Shown here piece by piece: positions 16,599-23,976 of a DNA stretch of 64,000 bases. Location: the NCBI GenBank assembly GCA_015228925.1, contig JADGCQ010000002.1, positions 62,001 to 126,000 of the forward strand, in the 5' to 3' direction. The position numbers and the translations under genes were made by a program. Every line of letters begins with the position of its first letter. The stretch's first letter is position 1. Source of the DNA: Magnetococcales bacterium (GTDB lineage Bacteria > Pseudomonadota > Magnetococcia > Magnetococcales > UBA8363). The notes below the pieces were generated by a model. It was not told the DNA's origin and ran no database searches. It was given only the letters and a program-made list of their open reading frames with translations.

Positions 16599-17968
16599 TG
16601 TTTTTCGTGGTACCGCTTGACCACGCCCAGGGCAACAATATTGAGGATTAATGTGACAAAAAACAGCGTGAGTCCCAAAGCGAAGGCGGCCAGAGTCTTG
16701 GGGCTATCGAACTCCTGGTCTCCGACCAGAAGGGTGACGATTTGCACGGTCACGGTCGTCATGGCTTGAAGGGGGTTGGCAGTCAAATTGGCCGCAAGGC
16801 CGGCGGCCATGACCACGATCATCGTTTCACCCACAGCGCGTGAAATGGCAAGCAACAAGGCACCCACGATGCCAGGTAAAGCGGCTGGCAGCACCACTTG
16901 GCGAATGGTCTCCGCCTCTGTAGCCCCCATGGCCAAAGAACCATCACGGATGGCTTGCGGGACGGCGTTGATCACATCGTCCGAGAGGGAGGAAACGAAG
17001 GGGATGATCATGATACCCATCACCAGCCCTGCGGCCAAGGCACTCTCAGAGGCAATGTCCAAACCAATTTGCCCGCCAAAATCCGAAATGGCGGGGGCCA
17101 CAATCAACGCCGCAAAAAGGCCGTAGACCACCGTAGGGATACCAGCGAGAATTTCAAGTGCTGGTTTGACCCAGCCACGCACGTTGGGAGAGGCAAACTC
17201 AGAGAGGTAAATGGCACAAAAAAGCCCCACCGGTGCTGCAACCAGGATGGAAATACCCGTAATCATCAGCGTACCAGCAAAGAGGGGTATCGCCCCAAAA
17301 GAACCTGAACCTCCGACTTGATCGGCACGAATCGCCGTTTGGGGACTCCACTGCAATCCGAATATAAAATCGCTGACCGGAACGACTGCAAAAAAGCGCA
17401 ACGCCTCAAAAATCAGGGATAGAACAATTCCAAGGGTGATGAAGATAGAGACCGAAGAGGCCACAACCAGCAGGACGCGAACGATACGTTCCACCTCCTG
17501 GCGTGCCCTGAAGTCGGTGCGGATGCGCCGTAAGGCATACAAAAATCCCACAACCCCCACGGCAATCACGCAAAAAAGAGCCAGGATATCGGCATTCCGG
17601 TGCAGGTTCTTCATCCTTTCAACCGAATCCCAGGAAACCCCCATCCCCTCCTGAAACGGCATGCGCCCTTCAGCGATCAGTTGAATTTTGTTGAGTTCCA
17701 CGGCGAGCATATGCGGATCTCCCGCCCCCCCCTGACCATTTTCCATGACCATGGAATTGATCATCCCTGTGGAAAATACGGCAAACAGGATGATCATCAA
17801 CAGTCCCGGCAAGGCGGTCCAAAGTGCGACAAAGACACCATGGTATCGCGGCAGCGAATGCAACCGACCTGCCCGTGCCAACCCCCGCGCTCTCTGGTTA
17901 CCGATGAGAAACCCCAGAACCGCCATAATGGCCAAAACAGTTCCTATCAATGAGAAGCCCATGATCAC
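16595..17968 (-). CDS. pstC: Phosphate ABC transporter permease PstC
   Basis: 457 residues, also longer than the usual ~310. The N-terminal 190 residues hold three or four membrane helices and a periplasmic loop. The permease core begins around 215 (FGAIPLFAGTLMITGISILV) and includes the coupling loop AVPQAIRDGSLAMGATEAET. It is the first gene of the four-gene operon. Upstream to 18625 there is an AT-rich divergent intergenic region, where Pho-regulon control would be expected, but I could not identify a convincing Pho box. Confidence 0.94.
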   Translation of the reverse strand: MIMGFSLIGTVLAIMAVLGFLIGNQRARGLARAGRLHSLPRYHGVFVALWTALPGLLMIILFAVFSTGMINSMVMENGQGGAGDPHMLAVELNKIQLIAEGRMPFQEGMGVSWDSVERMKNLHRNADILALFCVIAVGVVGFLYALRRIRTDFRARQEVERIVRVLLVVASSVSIFITLGIVLSLIFEALRFFAVVPVSDFIFGLQWSPQTAIRADQVGGSGSFGAIPLFAGTLMITGISILVAAPVGLFCAIYLSEFASPNVRGWVKPALEILAGIPTVVYGLFAALIVAPAISDFGGQIGLDIASESALAAGLVMGIMIIPFVSSLSDDVINAVPQAIRDGSLAMGATEAETIRQVVLPAALPGIVGALLLAISRAVGETMIVVMAAGLAANLTANPLQAMTTVTVQIVTLLVGDQEFDSPKTLAAFALGLTLFFVTLILNIVALGVVKRYHEKQ

Positions 17969-18624
17969 CTTCTTGCTAAAGAATACCTTGCACGCAATTC
18001 ACATCCTAACCGACTGCAACGCGCCAATGTGTGTGATGCGAAGGTACAGCCATAACCGTGCCAGATCGGACGGCAATCGGTAACCCAAAAAAACATGACA
18101 CATACAATAGATTGATTATTAATAATATATAGCAAAATCCACTCTTCAACAACCCCACAAAAATTTTGTGTTTGTATCACAAAATTTTGAAAGAATAATC
18201 AAGAAAGATTCTCAATCCTGAAATTTCTTTGCGATAACCCAATCATGACAGGTTTGTGGTCGTTTCTTCTTAATATTGTGCGATTTCATGCCATTGACCG
18301 TTTAAAATCGACCATGGCAGCACAATCCAAAAAATATGTTTTCTTTCCAAAAGAATCTTTGGAACGGCGTTCAATTTATCGTAACTCAGAGGGGGACGAT
18401 TTCTATTTTATGCAAGATTGAAGACCCGGCGTTAATTGATGGAAATATATTCAATATCAATTGGTAAAACAAGCCATAATCTTCAGATTCCTGTCATTCA
18501 ATATCCTATTGGCATGATTTTTGTCAGAGATACGAAAGGATTTTGGAAGGGTTCGGTTGATTTTTTGCTGAAAAAAACGGGCTTTCTGGGCGATGGTGTC
18601 AGAGATTGTTTCGGGAGTGTGACC
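17969..18624. other. Divergent pst intergenic region
   Basis: About 650 bases between pstC (leftwards) and the arsC-like gene (rightwards). It is AT-rich at 18110-18140. A CTGTCAT half-site occurs at 18491-18497, but the expected second half 11 bases on is poor, so I do not call a Pho box. No gene is visible apart from an in-frame upstream extension of the arsC-like gene, judged non-coding. Confidence 0.4.
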
Positions 18625-19116
18625 ATGGAGAAGAAAATCAACGTTTTGTTCTTATGTACAGGAAATTCCGCCCGGAGCATTCTGGCACAAGCCATACTGG
18701 AGCGAGAAGGGAATGGACGCTTTGGTTCCTTCAGTGCCGGCAGCAAACCCGTTGGACAGGTCAATCCAGAAGCATTGCGTGTTCTTACCCTCATCAAACA
18801 TCCCACAGAACATCTTCGCTCTAAGAGTTGGGGGGAATTCAGCCAACCGGGGGCACCAGAAATGGACTTTGTTTTTACCGTATGCGATCAGGCCGCCAAT
18901 GAAATTTGTCCCGTCTGGCCAGGTCACCCGATTTCTGCCAATTGGGGCGTCCCCGATCCCGCAGCCGTTGTGGGAACCAGTCAAGAAAAAGCGGTGGCGT
19001 TTAACGAAACCTACCGTCTTCTGTTCAACCGTATTTCCCTGTTTGTCAATCTTCCATTGAAAAGCCTGGATCGGATGAGCCTTAAAAAACGGGTGATGGA
19101 AATCGGGAATCATTGA
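18625..19116 (+). CDS. Arsenate reductase / low-molecular-weight phosphatase family (ArsC type)
   Basis: 163 residues from ATG 18625, which follows CGGGAG; the in-frame reading from 18436 adds 63 unrelated residues and is not used. The CX5R P-loop is CTGNSAR (Cys11 to Arg17), followed by SILAQAILER. The second signature is FTVCDQAANEICPVWPGHP, typical of arsenate reductases of this fold. Family members reduce arsenate to arsenite using thioredoxin or glutaredoxin. Placement between pstC and pstS suggests coping with arsenate that enters through the phosphate transporter, or membership of the phosphate regulon. A protein-tyrosine phosphatase activity cannot be excluded. Confidence 0.85.
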   Translation: MEKKINVLFLCTGNSARSILAQAILEREGNGRFGSFSAGSKPVGQVNPEALRVLTLIKHPTEHLRSKSWGEFSQPGAPEMDFVFTVCDQAANEICPVWPGHPISANWGVPDPAAVVGTSQEKAVAFNETYRLLFNRISLFVNLPLKSLDRMSLKKRVMEIGNH

Positions 19117-19153
19117 GCCGTATGCTTGGTGTATAACAATTTATTTTTTTATC

Positions 19154-19188
19154 CCAAAGAATTCATCGGCCTATAGCAAATTCTTTGG
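19154..19188 (+). promoter_or_regulatory. 10-bp inverted repeat between arsC-like gene and pstS
   Basis: CCAAAGAATT (19154-19163) and AATTCTTTGG (19179-19188) form a perfect 10-bp inverted repeat with a 15-nt spacer, 42 bases before the pstS start. It could end the arsC-like transcript or act as an operator; no T-run follows. Confidence 0.4.
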
Positions 19189-19229
19189 ACTTCCACAACG
19201 AGTTAAAATGATCGACTGAGAGAGGTATT

Positions 19230-20282
19230 ATGCGTATCAAATCAACATTGCGTAGTTCCGTTTTAATGGCAGCCTGTACCGGCGTCGTCCTGCTGATTCC
19301 AGGTCAAGCTCAGGCACGGGATCAAATCCAGATTGTGGGTTCTTCCACGGTCTATCCCTTTGCAACCACGGTCGCCGAAGAATTTGGCCGTGCTGGAAAA
19401 TTCAAGGCCCCCGTGATCGAGAGTACCGGAACCGGCGGTGGTTTCAAACTGTTTTGTGGTGGCGTTGGCGACCGGTTTGCGGACATTTCCAATGCCTCCA
19501 GGCGCATCAAGAAATCGGAAGTGGAAACATGTGCCGCCAACGGGGTCAAAGAAATTGTAGAAATCAAGATTGGATATGATGGTATCGTTTTGGCCAGTTC
19601 CAGTGGTGCCAAACCCATGAATCTGACACTCAAGGATATTTTTACGGCCCTTGCCCGTCAGGTTCCAGGCAAAGATGGCCAAATGATCAACAATCCCAAC
19701 AAAACCTGGAAAGATGTCAACGCCGATCTGCCCGACATGAAGATTCGTGTTCTTGGTCCTCCGCCGACTTCGGGCACCCGTGATGCGTTTGCCGAATTGG
19801 CCATGGAGGGGGGCTGCAAGGCCTATTCCGAACTTAAGGAGTTGGTCAAAAAAGACGAAAAACAACTCAAACCCATCTGCCATAGTCTGCGTGAAGATGG
19901 GGCGTATGTCGAAGCGGGGGAGAACGATAACCTGATCGTACAAAAACTGGAAGCCGATCCGACTTCCCTGGGCGTTTTTGGCTACTCCTATCTGGAACAA
20001 AACCAGGATAAGTTACAGGGAAATCCCGTCGGCGAAGTCAAGCCGACCTTCGACAACATTGCCAGTGGCACCTATCCCGTCTCTCGTCCCCTGTTCTTCT
20101 ATGTCAAGAAGGCCCACATCGGTATGGTCCCTGGGATCGTCGAATTCACGGCGGAATTTGCCAGCGAGCGGGCATGGGGTCAAGAAGGTTATCTTACCGG
20201 CAAAGGACTCATCCCCATGCCGGATGCGGAACGGCAAAAATTTGCGGAAGATGCCAAAACCTTGCCTAACTTGGCACTGTAA
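19230..20282 (+). CDS. pstS: Phosphate-binding protein PstS
   Basis: 350 residues. An N-terminal signal peptide (MRIKSTLRSSVLMAACTGVV and on, ending near AQA-RD at 29-30) directs export to the periplasm. The mature protein begins with the family hallmark IQIVGSSTVYPF. ESTGTGGGFKLFCGG and the phosphate-contacting TSGTRDAF follow at the expected spacing. It delivers phosphate to PstCA. The start has GAGAGAGG upstream at good distance. It is separated from the transporter operon and transcribed the other way, but the two together make the complete Pst system. Confidence 0.95.
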   Translation: MRIKSTLRSSVLMAACTGVVLLIPGQAQARDQIQIVGSSTVYPFATTVAEEFGRAGKFKAPVIESTGTGGGFKLFCGGVGDRFADISNASRRIKKSEVETCAANGVKEIVEIKIGYDGIVLASSSGAKPMNLTLKDIFTALARQVPGKDGQMINNPNKTWKDVNADLPDMKIRVLGPPPTSGTRDAFAELAMEGGCKAYSELKELVKKDEKQLKPICHSLREDGAYVEAGENDNLIVQKLEADPTSLGVFGYSYLEQNQDKLQGNPVGEVKPTFDNIASGTYPVSRPLFFYVKKAHIGMVPGIVEFTAEFASERAWGQEGYLTGKGLIPMPDAERQKFAEDAKTLPNLAL

Positions 20283-20308
20283 TATCCCTGTTTGAAGGCG
20301 ACCTGCGC

Positions 20309-20341
20309 ACGAGACCGCTCCTCGACTTCGAGAGGACGGTT
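20309..20341 (+). terminator. Imperfect hairpin after pstS
   Basis: GACCG at the left pairs with CGGTT at the right around a CTCGACTTCGAG core, making an imperfect GC-rich stem 27 bases after the pstS stop. It may partially terminate pstS and reduce read-through into phoX, a common way to keep the binding protein more abundant. Confidence 0.4.
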
Positions 20342-20362
20342 TCGTGCGGCAGGTTCCTGCCC

Positions 20363-22267
20363 GTGGAAACAAATACCATGTTTTCTGCCATCACATTGGA
20401 AACATTGATTTCTGTTAGAATGGATCGGCGCCAAGTCCTCCAGGGGATATTGGCGGGTGGAGCGACAACCCTGTTTCCCATGGGGAGTGAAGGTGGCAAT
20501 CTGGGTGTATCAACCCTGGATTTTAGCCCTTTGGCTCAGAAAATCCATGACACGCATCGCTGTGCCGAAGGATATGATGCCCAGGTTTTGATGCGCTGGG
20601 GAGATTGGGTTTTACCAGGGGCACCCCCGTTCGATCCACACCATCAAACGGTCAGTGCGCAAAAACAGCAATTTGGCTATAATAATGATTTTGTTGCTTT
20701 CATGCCATTACCCCGTGGTTCCCAGAACAGTGATCATGGTCTGCTGTGTGTCAATCATGAATTCACCAACCCAGAACTGATGTTCCCTGGGGTCACTGTC
20801 GGCGATCGGGTATGCCGGATTAACCGTGAACAGGCCGATATTGAAATGGCCGCGCATGGTCACTCCATCGTTGAAATACGGCGGAAAACCGATGGATCCT
20901 GGATCCAAGTGGCCGAAAGTTTGTATAACCGCCGCATCACGGCCCTGGATACGCTGATGGTGCTGGCCGGTCCTGCCGCCGGCAATGCCCGTCTCAGAAC
21001 CAGCCAAGATTTAACGGGTCGTTATGTGACCGGCACTCTGAACAATTGTTCCGGTGGGGTAACACCGTGGGGTACTCTGTTGCTGGCAGAAGAAAACTTT
21101 GACAAATATTTTGGCGGTGATCCAGAAGGTCTCGAAGAAGAAAGAACCTTACGCGATCTCGGCATCAAGGGCAGTCCCGTTCATGGCTGGTACCGTTTTT
21201 ATGATCGGTTTGATTGTACCAAAGAACCCACCGAAGCGAATCGATTTGGTTGGATTGTCGAATTGGATCCCTATGATCCTACAATGGTTCCCATCAAACA
21301 TACCGCCCTGGGACGTTTTAAACATGAAGCGGCAACGGTTTGGACCATGCCGGATGGACGGGTGGTCGTTTACAGCGGCGATGATGAAAGGTTTCAATTT
21401 TTGTATCGATTTGTGAGTACTTACGCCATGGTGGTGGGCGATTATAAAGCAAATCGGACGCTTTTGGATGAGGGTGTTTTGTCTGTAGCACGGTTTTATC
21501 CCGATGGACGGATGGAATGGTTACCGCTGATTTGGGGTCAAGGACCGTTGGTTGCGGAAAATGGTTTTTTGTCTCAGGCGGATGTTTTGATTGAAACGCG
21601 CCGTGCCGCCCGACTTCTTGGGGCAACCCCCATGGATCGACCGGAAGATGTGGAACCTTCTCCCATCACAGGTAAAGTGTATGTCGTATTGAGCAACAAT
21701 ACAAAACGCAAAGCCAAATCTTTGGACGCTGCCAATCCCCGTGGACCCAATCCCTACGGACACATCCTTGAACTGATTCCCCCCGGTACTGGTCGGGACT
21801 CCCGACATGACGCCCCTGAATTTTCATGGGAAATTTTGCTGTTGGCCGGTCCCTTTGAGGGTGCCAACGCCCATTATCACCGAGATACACCCCTCCAGGG
21901 TAACTGGCTTGCGGCCCCGGACAATATCTGCTTCGACATCAAGGGGAGACTCTGGATTGCCACCGATCAGGGGGAGATGCAAAGAGAGCGGAATTTTCCT
22001 GACGGCCTGTATGCCTGCGATTTGGAAGGGGTAGGACGCGCTTTACCCCGATTCTTTTTTGCCTGCCCCCGCGATGCGGAAATGGCTGGCCCGTGTTTCA
22101 CCCCAGATAACACAACTCTTTTTATTGCCGTGCAACATCCGGGAGAGTTTGCGTTATCCACCTTTGACTGGCCCAGCACCTATTGGCCCGATTTCAATGA
22201 ACGCATCCCCCCTCGGCCTTCTGTGGTGGCGATTACCCGAAAGAATGGTGGTCCCATCGGTGGGTGA
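20363..22267 (+). CDS. phoX: PhoX-family alkaline phosphatase (DUF839)
   Basis: 634 residues from GTG 20363; an ATG at 20378 is an alternative. The region around residue 20 (MDRRQVLQGILAGGATTLFP) is a plausible Tat signal with its twin Arg. The rest matches the PhoX/DUF839 family: LLCVNHEFTNPELMFPGV, NNCSGGVTPWGTLLLAEENF, EAATVWTMPDGRVVVYSGDD and LAAPDNICFDIKGRLWIATD. PhoX enzymes are calcium- and iron-dependent periplasmic phosphomonoesterases that release phosphate from organic esters. Its location right behind pstS fits Pho-regulon scavenging. Confidence 0.92.
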   Translation: METNTMFSAITLETLISVRMDRRQVLQGILAGGATTLFPMGSEGGNLGVSTLDFSPLAQKIHDTHRCAEGYDAQVLMRWGDWVLPGAPPFDPHHQTVSAQKQQFGYNNDFVAFMPLPRGSQNSDHGLLCVNHEFTNPELMFPGVTVGDRVCRINREQADIEMAAHGHSIVEIRRKTDGSWIQVAESLYNRRITALDTLMVLAGPAAGNARLRTSQDLTGRYVTGTLNNCSGGVTPWGTLLLAEENFDKYFGGDPEGLEEERTLRDLGIKGSPVHGWYRFYDRFDCTKEPTEANRFGWIVELDPYDPTMVPIKHTALGRFKHEAATVWTMPDGRVVVYSGDDERFQFLYRFVSTYAMVVGDYKANRTLLDEGVLSVARFYPDGRMEWLPLIWGQGPLVAENGFLSQADVLIETRRAARLLGATPMDRPEDVEPSPITGKVYVVLSNNTKRKAKSLDAANPRGPNPYGHILELIPPGTGRDSRHDAPEFSWEILLLAGPFEGANAHYHRDTPLQGNWLAAPDNICFDIKGRLWIATDQGEMQRERNFPDGLYACDLEGVGRALPRFFFACPRDAEMAGPCFTPDNTTLFIAVQHPGEFALSTFDWPSTYWPDFNERIPPRPSVVAITRKNGGPIGG

Positions 22268-22305
22268 GTGGTCTTTCCGATAGAAATTTTTGTTTAAGAT
22301 GATCC

Positions 22306-22351
22306 ATCAACACCATTCATACCATTGATCTTGGTATGAGGCGGTGTTGAT
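22306..22351 (+). terminator. Nested hairpin after phoX
   Basis: ATCAACACC (22306-22314) pairs with GGTGTTGAT (22343-22351), and inside it CATACCA (22318-22324) pairs with TGGTATG (22332-22338). This makes a 46-nt two-part stem 38 bases after the phoX stop. It probably ends the arsC-pstS-phoX transcript, though there is no T-tract, so it may instead be a REP-like element. Confidence 0.5.
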
Positions 22352-22376
22352 TGATCGTGACCGATCACGAAATACC

Positions 22377-22562
22377 CTATGCCGACAAGTGAAGTAACGC
22401 ACGGCTGGGAGAAATACCAATTTTAATGATCCACCCCCCATTCTTATCTTCACATGAAAGTGTATAGCGATGATAGCAGTAATACATACTGGAATTATTC
22501 ACCCGATTGTGTATCCCTTTTTTGGCACACTCTTCACAAACTCCCACAGGATTTTTTTTCAT
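22377..22562 (-). CDS. Small Cys-rich protein, probable zinc-binding
   Basis: 61 residues. The ATG at 22562 follows AGAAAGGTGCGA on the minus strand, a good ribosome-binding sequence. The product has GVCEECAKKG near the start and YYCYHRYTLSC later, i.e. CxxC plus CxH pairs that could bind one zinc ion. No family is recognised. It lies downstream of, and on the same strand as, the FGE genes and may be the last gene of that transcript or a separate small gene. Confidence 0.5.
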   Translation of the reverse strand: MKKNPVGVCEECAKKGIHNRVNNSSMYYCYHRYTLSCEDKNGGWIIKIGISPSRALLHLSA

Positions 22563-22601
22563 TTTCGCACCTTTCTTTCTTGAATGTATGAATCGTCTGA
22601 G

Positions 22602-22787
22602 TCAGTTCAAAATTTCTTTTAGTTGTTGAAGATTTCTTTGTTCTCTTTCTGCCGCTTGGGTGTTTTGGTGGATCTTGGAATGTTCATGGTCACCCAACAA
22701 GAATTTCACCATGCACATGGAAATATTATGTTTTTTCCGCAAGAGCCGAGGAAAAACCACTGAATAAACAGTGTCTCCGACATGCAC
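22602..22787 (-). CDS. Hypothetical small protein
   Basis: 61 residues. The ATG at 22787 is preceded by GGTAGGTGC. The product is MHVGDTVYSVVFPRLLRKKH and then a charged helical end (AAEREQRNLQQLKEIL). It is not recognised. It ends 39 bases before the start of the small Cys-rich gene on the same strand, so they may be paired. Only the start context and composition support it. Confidence 0.35.
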   Translation of the reverse strand: MHVGDTVYSVVFPRLLRKKHNISMCMVKFLLGDHEHSKIHQNTQAAEREQRNLQQLKEILN

Positions 22788-22996
22788 CTACCAGGAAATA
22801 TTGAAAGAAATATGCCAGTTTGGCCCAACAAGGTTGCGTCACCTCATCGGATCGAAAGGTTATGGTAAAAGAGCTACCACGAATTCGTCATGAAGTGATA
22901 AACTTTTCGGTCTGTGATTTTCGGACAAAATGTGATGGCTGTGGCTCTTGGAATTTCACATGAATTGTTTGCCTAATTGCCCAGGCCTAGCTTGGC

Positions 22997-23899
22997 TCAC
23001 GACTGAACTCGGGCACAACGGAAACCCAGGTCGTCGTAGCGATCCGCCGGACCGCCCCCGTCGCGATTCGCCGCACGCACACCGCGGGCAAGGATGAGCC
23101 AGGAACCACCGCGCACCACGCGATCCGCCGACGGCCCATCACTTTCCCAGACTCCCCCATCTACGGGTGCCCCCTCGTAGGAACCGTGCCATGCATCCGC
23201 GCACCATTCCCAGACGTTTCCCAACATGTCGTACAAACCCCAGAGATTGGGATCCTTCATGGCCACCGGATGGGTTCCAGCGAGTTCATGGGGATATTGC
23301 TTGTTCTTCCAGCGCGAAGAGTCCTCACCATTGGGCAGTTCCGAGGGTTCCACGCCGCTGTTACCGCTGTACCAAGCGATGGAATCCAAGGCTGGCGCAT
23401 TATTGTCACCCAGAATGACGATTGCACCGGAATACAAGGCGGTCGTGGTTCCCGCCCGGCAGGCATATTCCCACTGCGCTTCGCTGGGGAGGATCAGGTC
23501 CAGGCCGGGACATGTCTGATTGATGCGGGAGAGGAACTTCTGTACATCCTCGAAGCTCACCTGCTCCACGGGCCGATTGCTGGTTTGGAATTGGCTGGGA
23601 TTCTCCCCCATCACCACCTGCCACAGGGCCTGGGTGCAGAGGGTATCGAACAACCAGAAACCCTGGCCGATGGTCACCTTGCGTTGCGGTCCTTCATCGT
23701 CACCACGCCCCGGCTCATCTCTAGGCGATCCCATGGTGAAATGCCCCGGCGGGATCCAGCGCAAACGCTGTTGGACACCTTGCAGGGTAAATTCAACAAA
23801 AACACCAAACCGATCCTGTCCCCAGCCGGAAGCCCATGACGGGGGGAAACCATCGACCAACGGGTGCCAGGCGGGATCGGAACGCAGGGGAAGATTCAT
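22997..23899 (-). CDS. FGE-sulfatase (C-type-lectin fold) protein with DGR-like variable C-terminus
   Basis: 300 residues from ATG 23899 (MNLPLRSDPAWHP), which follows GAGGTATCCCGTC; a longer GTG start would overlap the upstream gene. Residues 30-60 resemble the linker before the FGE domains of the neighbour (WGQDRFGVFVEFTLQGVQQR). The FGE domain (about 65-298) shows RWIPPGHFTMGSP, PVEQVSFEDVQKFL, LPSEAQWEYACRAGT, GNVWEWCADAW and the end RGGSW to LGFRCARVQS. The cysteine pair that makes formylglycine in true FGE is absent after GGSW, so this is probably a ligand-binding domain, not an enzyme. Codons between GGSW and LGFRCAR vary in the way DGR targets do. Likely co-transcribed with the upstream 1146-residue protein (77-base gap). 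Confidence 0.9.
   Translation of the reverse strand: MNLPLRSDPAWHPLVDGFPPSWASGWGQDRFGVFVEFTLQGVQQRLRWIPPGHFTMGSPRDEPGRGDDEGPQRKVTIGQGFWLFDTLCTQALWQVVMGENPSQFQTSNRPVEQVSFEDVQKFLSRINQTCPGLDLILPSEAQWEYACRAGTTTALYSGAIVILGDNNAPALDSIAWYSGNSGVEPSELPNGEDSSRWKNKQYPHELAGTHPVAMKDPNLWGLYDMLGNVWEWCADAWHGSYEGAPVDGGVWESDGPSADRVVRGGSWLILARGVRAANRDGGGPADRYDDLGFRCARVQS
23006..23110 (-). repeat. DGR-type variable region VR1 (FGE protein C-terminus)
   Basis: 105 nt encoding GGSW to CARVQ of the 22997-23899 gene. Aligned without gaps to the segments at 23986-24090 and 24973-25077. Constant blocks such as GTGCGTGCGGCG and GGTTTCCGTTGTGCCCGAGT are identical. Variable codons are CTC, ATC, CTT, GGT, AAT, GAC, GGC, GAT, TAC, GAC, GAC: every one ends in C or T, as expected if the template reads AAC or AAT and its adenines are mutated. 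Confidence 0.8.
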
Positions 23900-23976
23900 G
23901 ACGGGATACCTCGAAATGACCGGCGGCGAGCCGGCACCAGGGTGGCCGCCCCCCCTCCCGCCTGTTCCTGCCAGGC

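Noticed and set aside
18480-18520. Pho box before the arsC-like gene
   Set aside because: Only one CTGTCAT half is present; the second half at the required 11-bp distance does not match.
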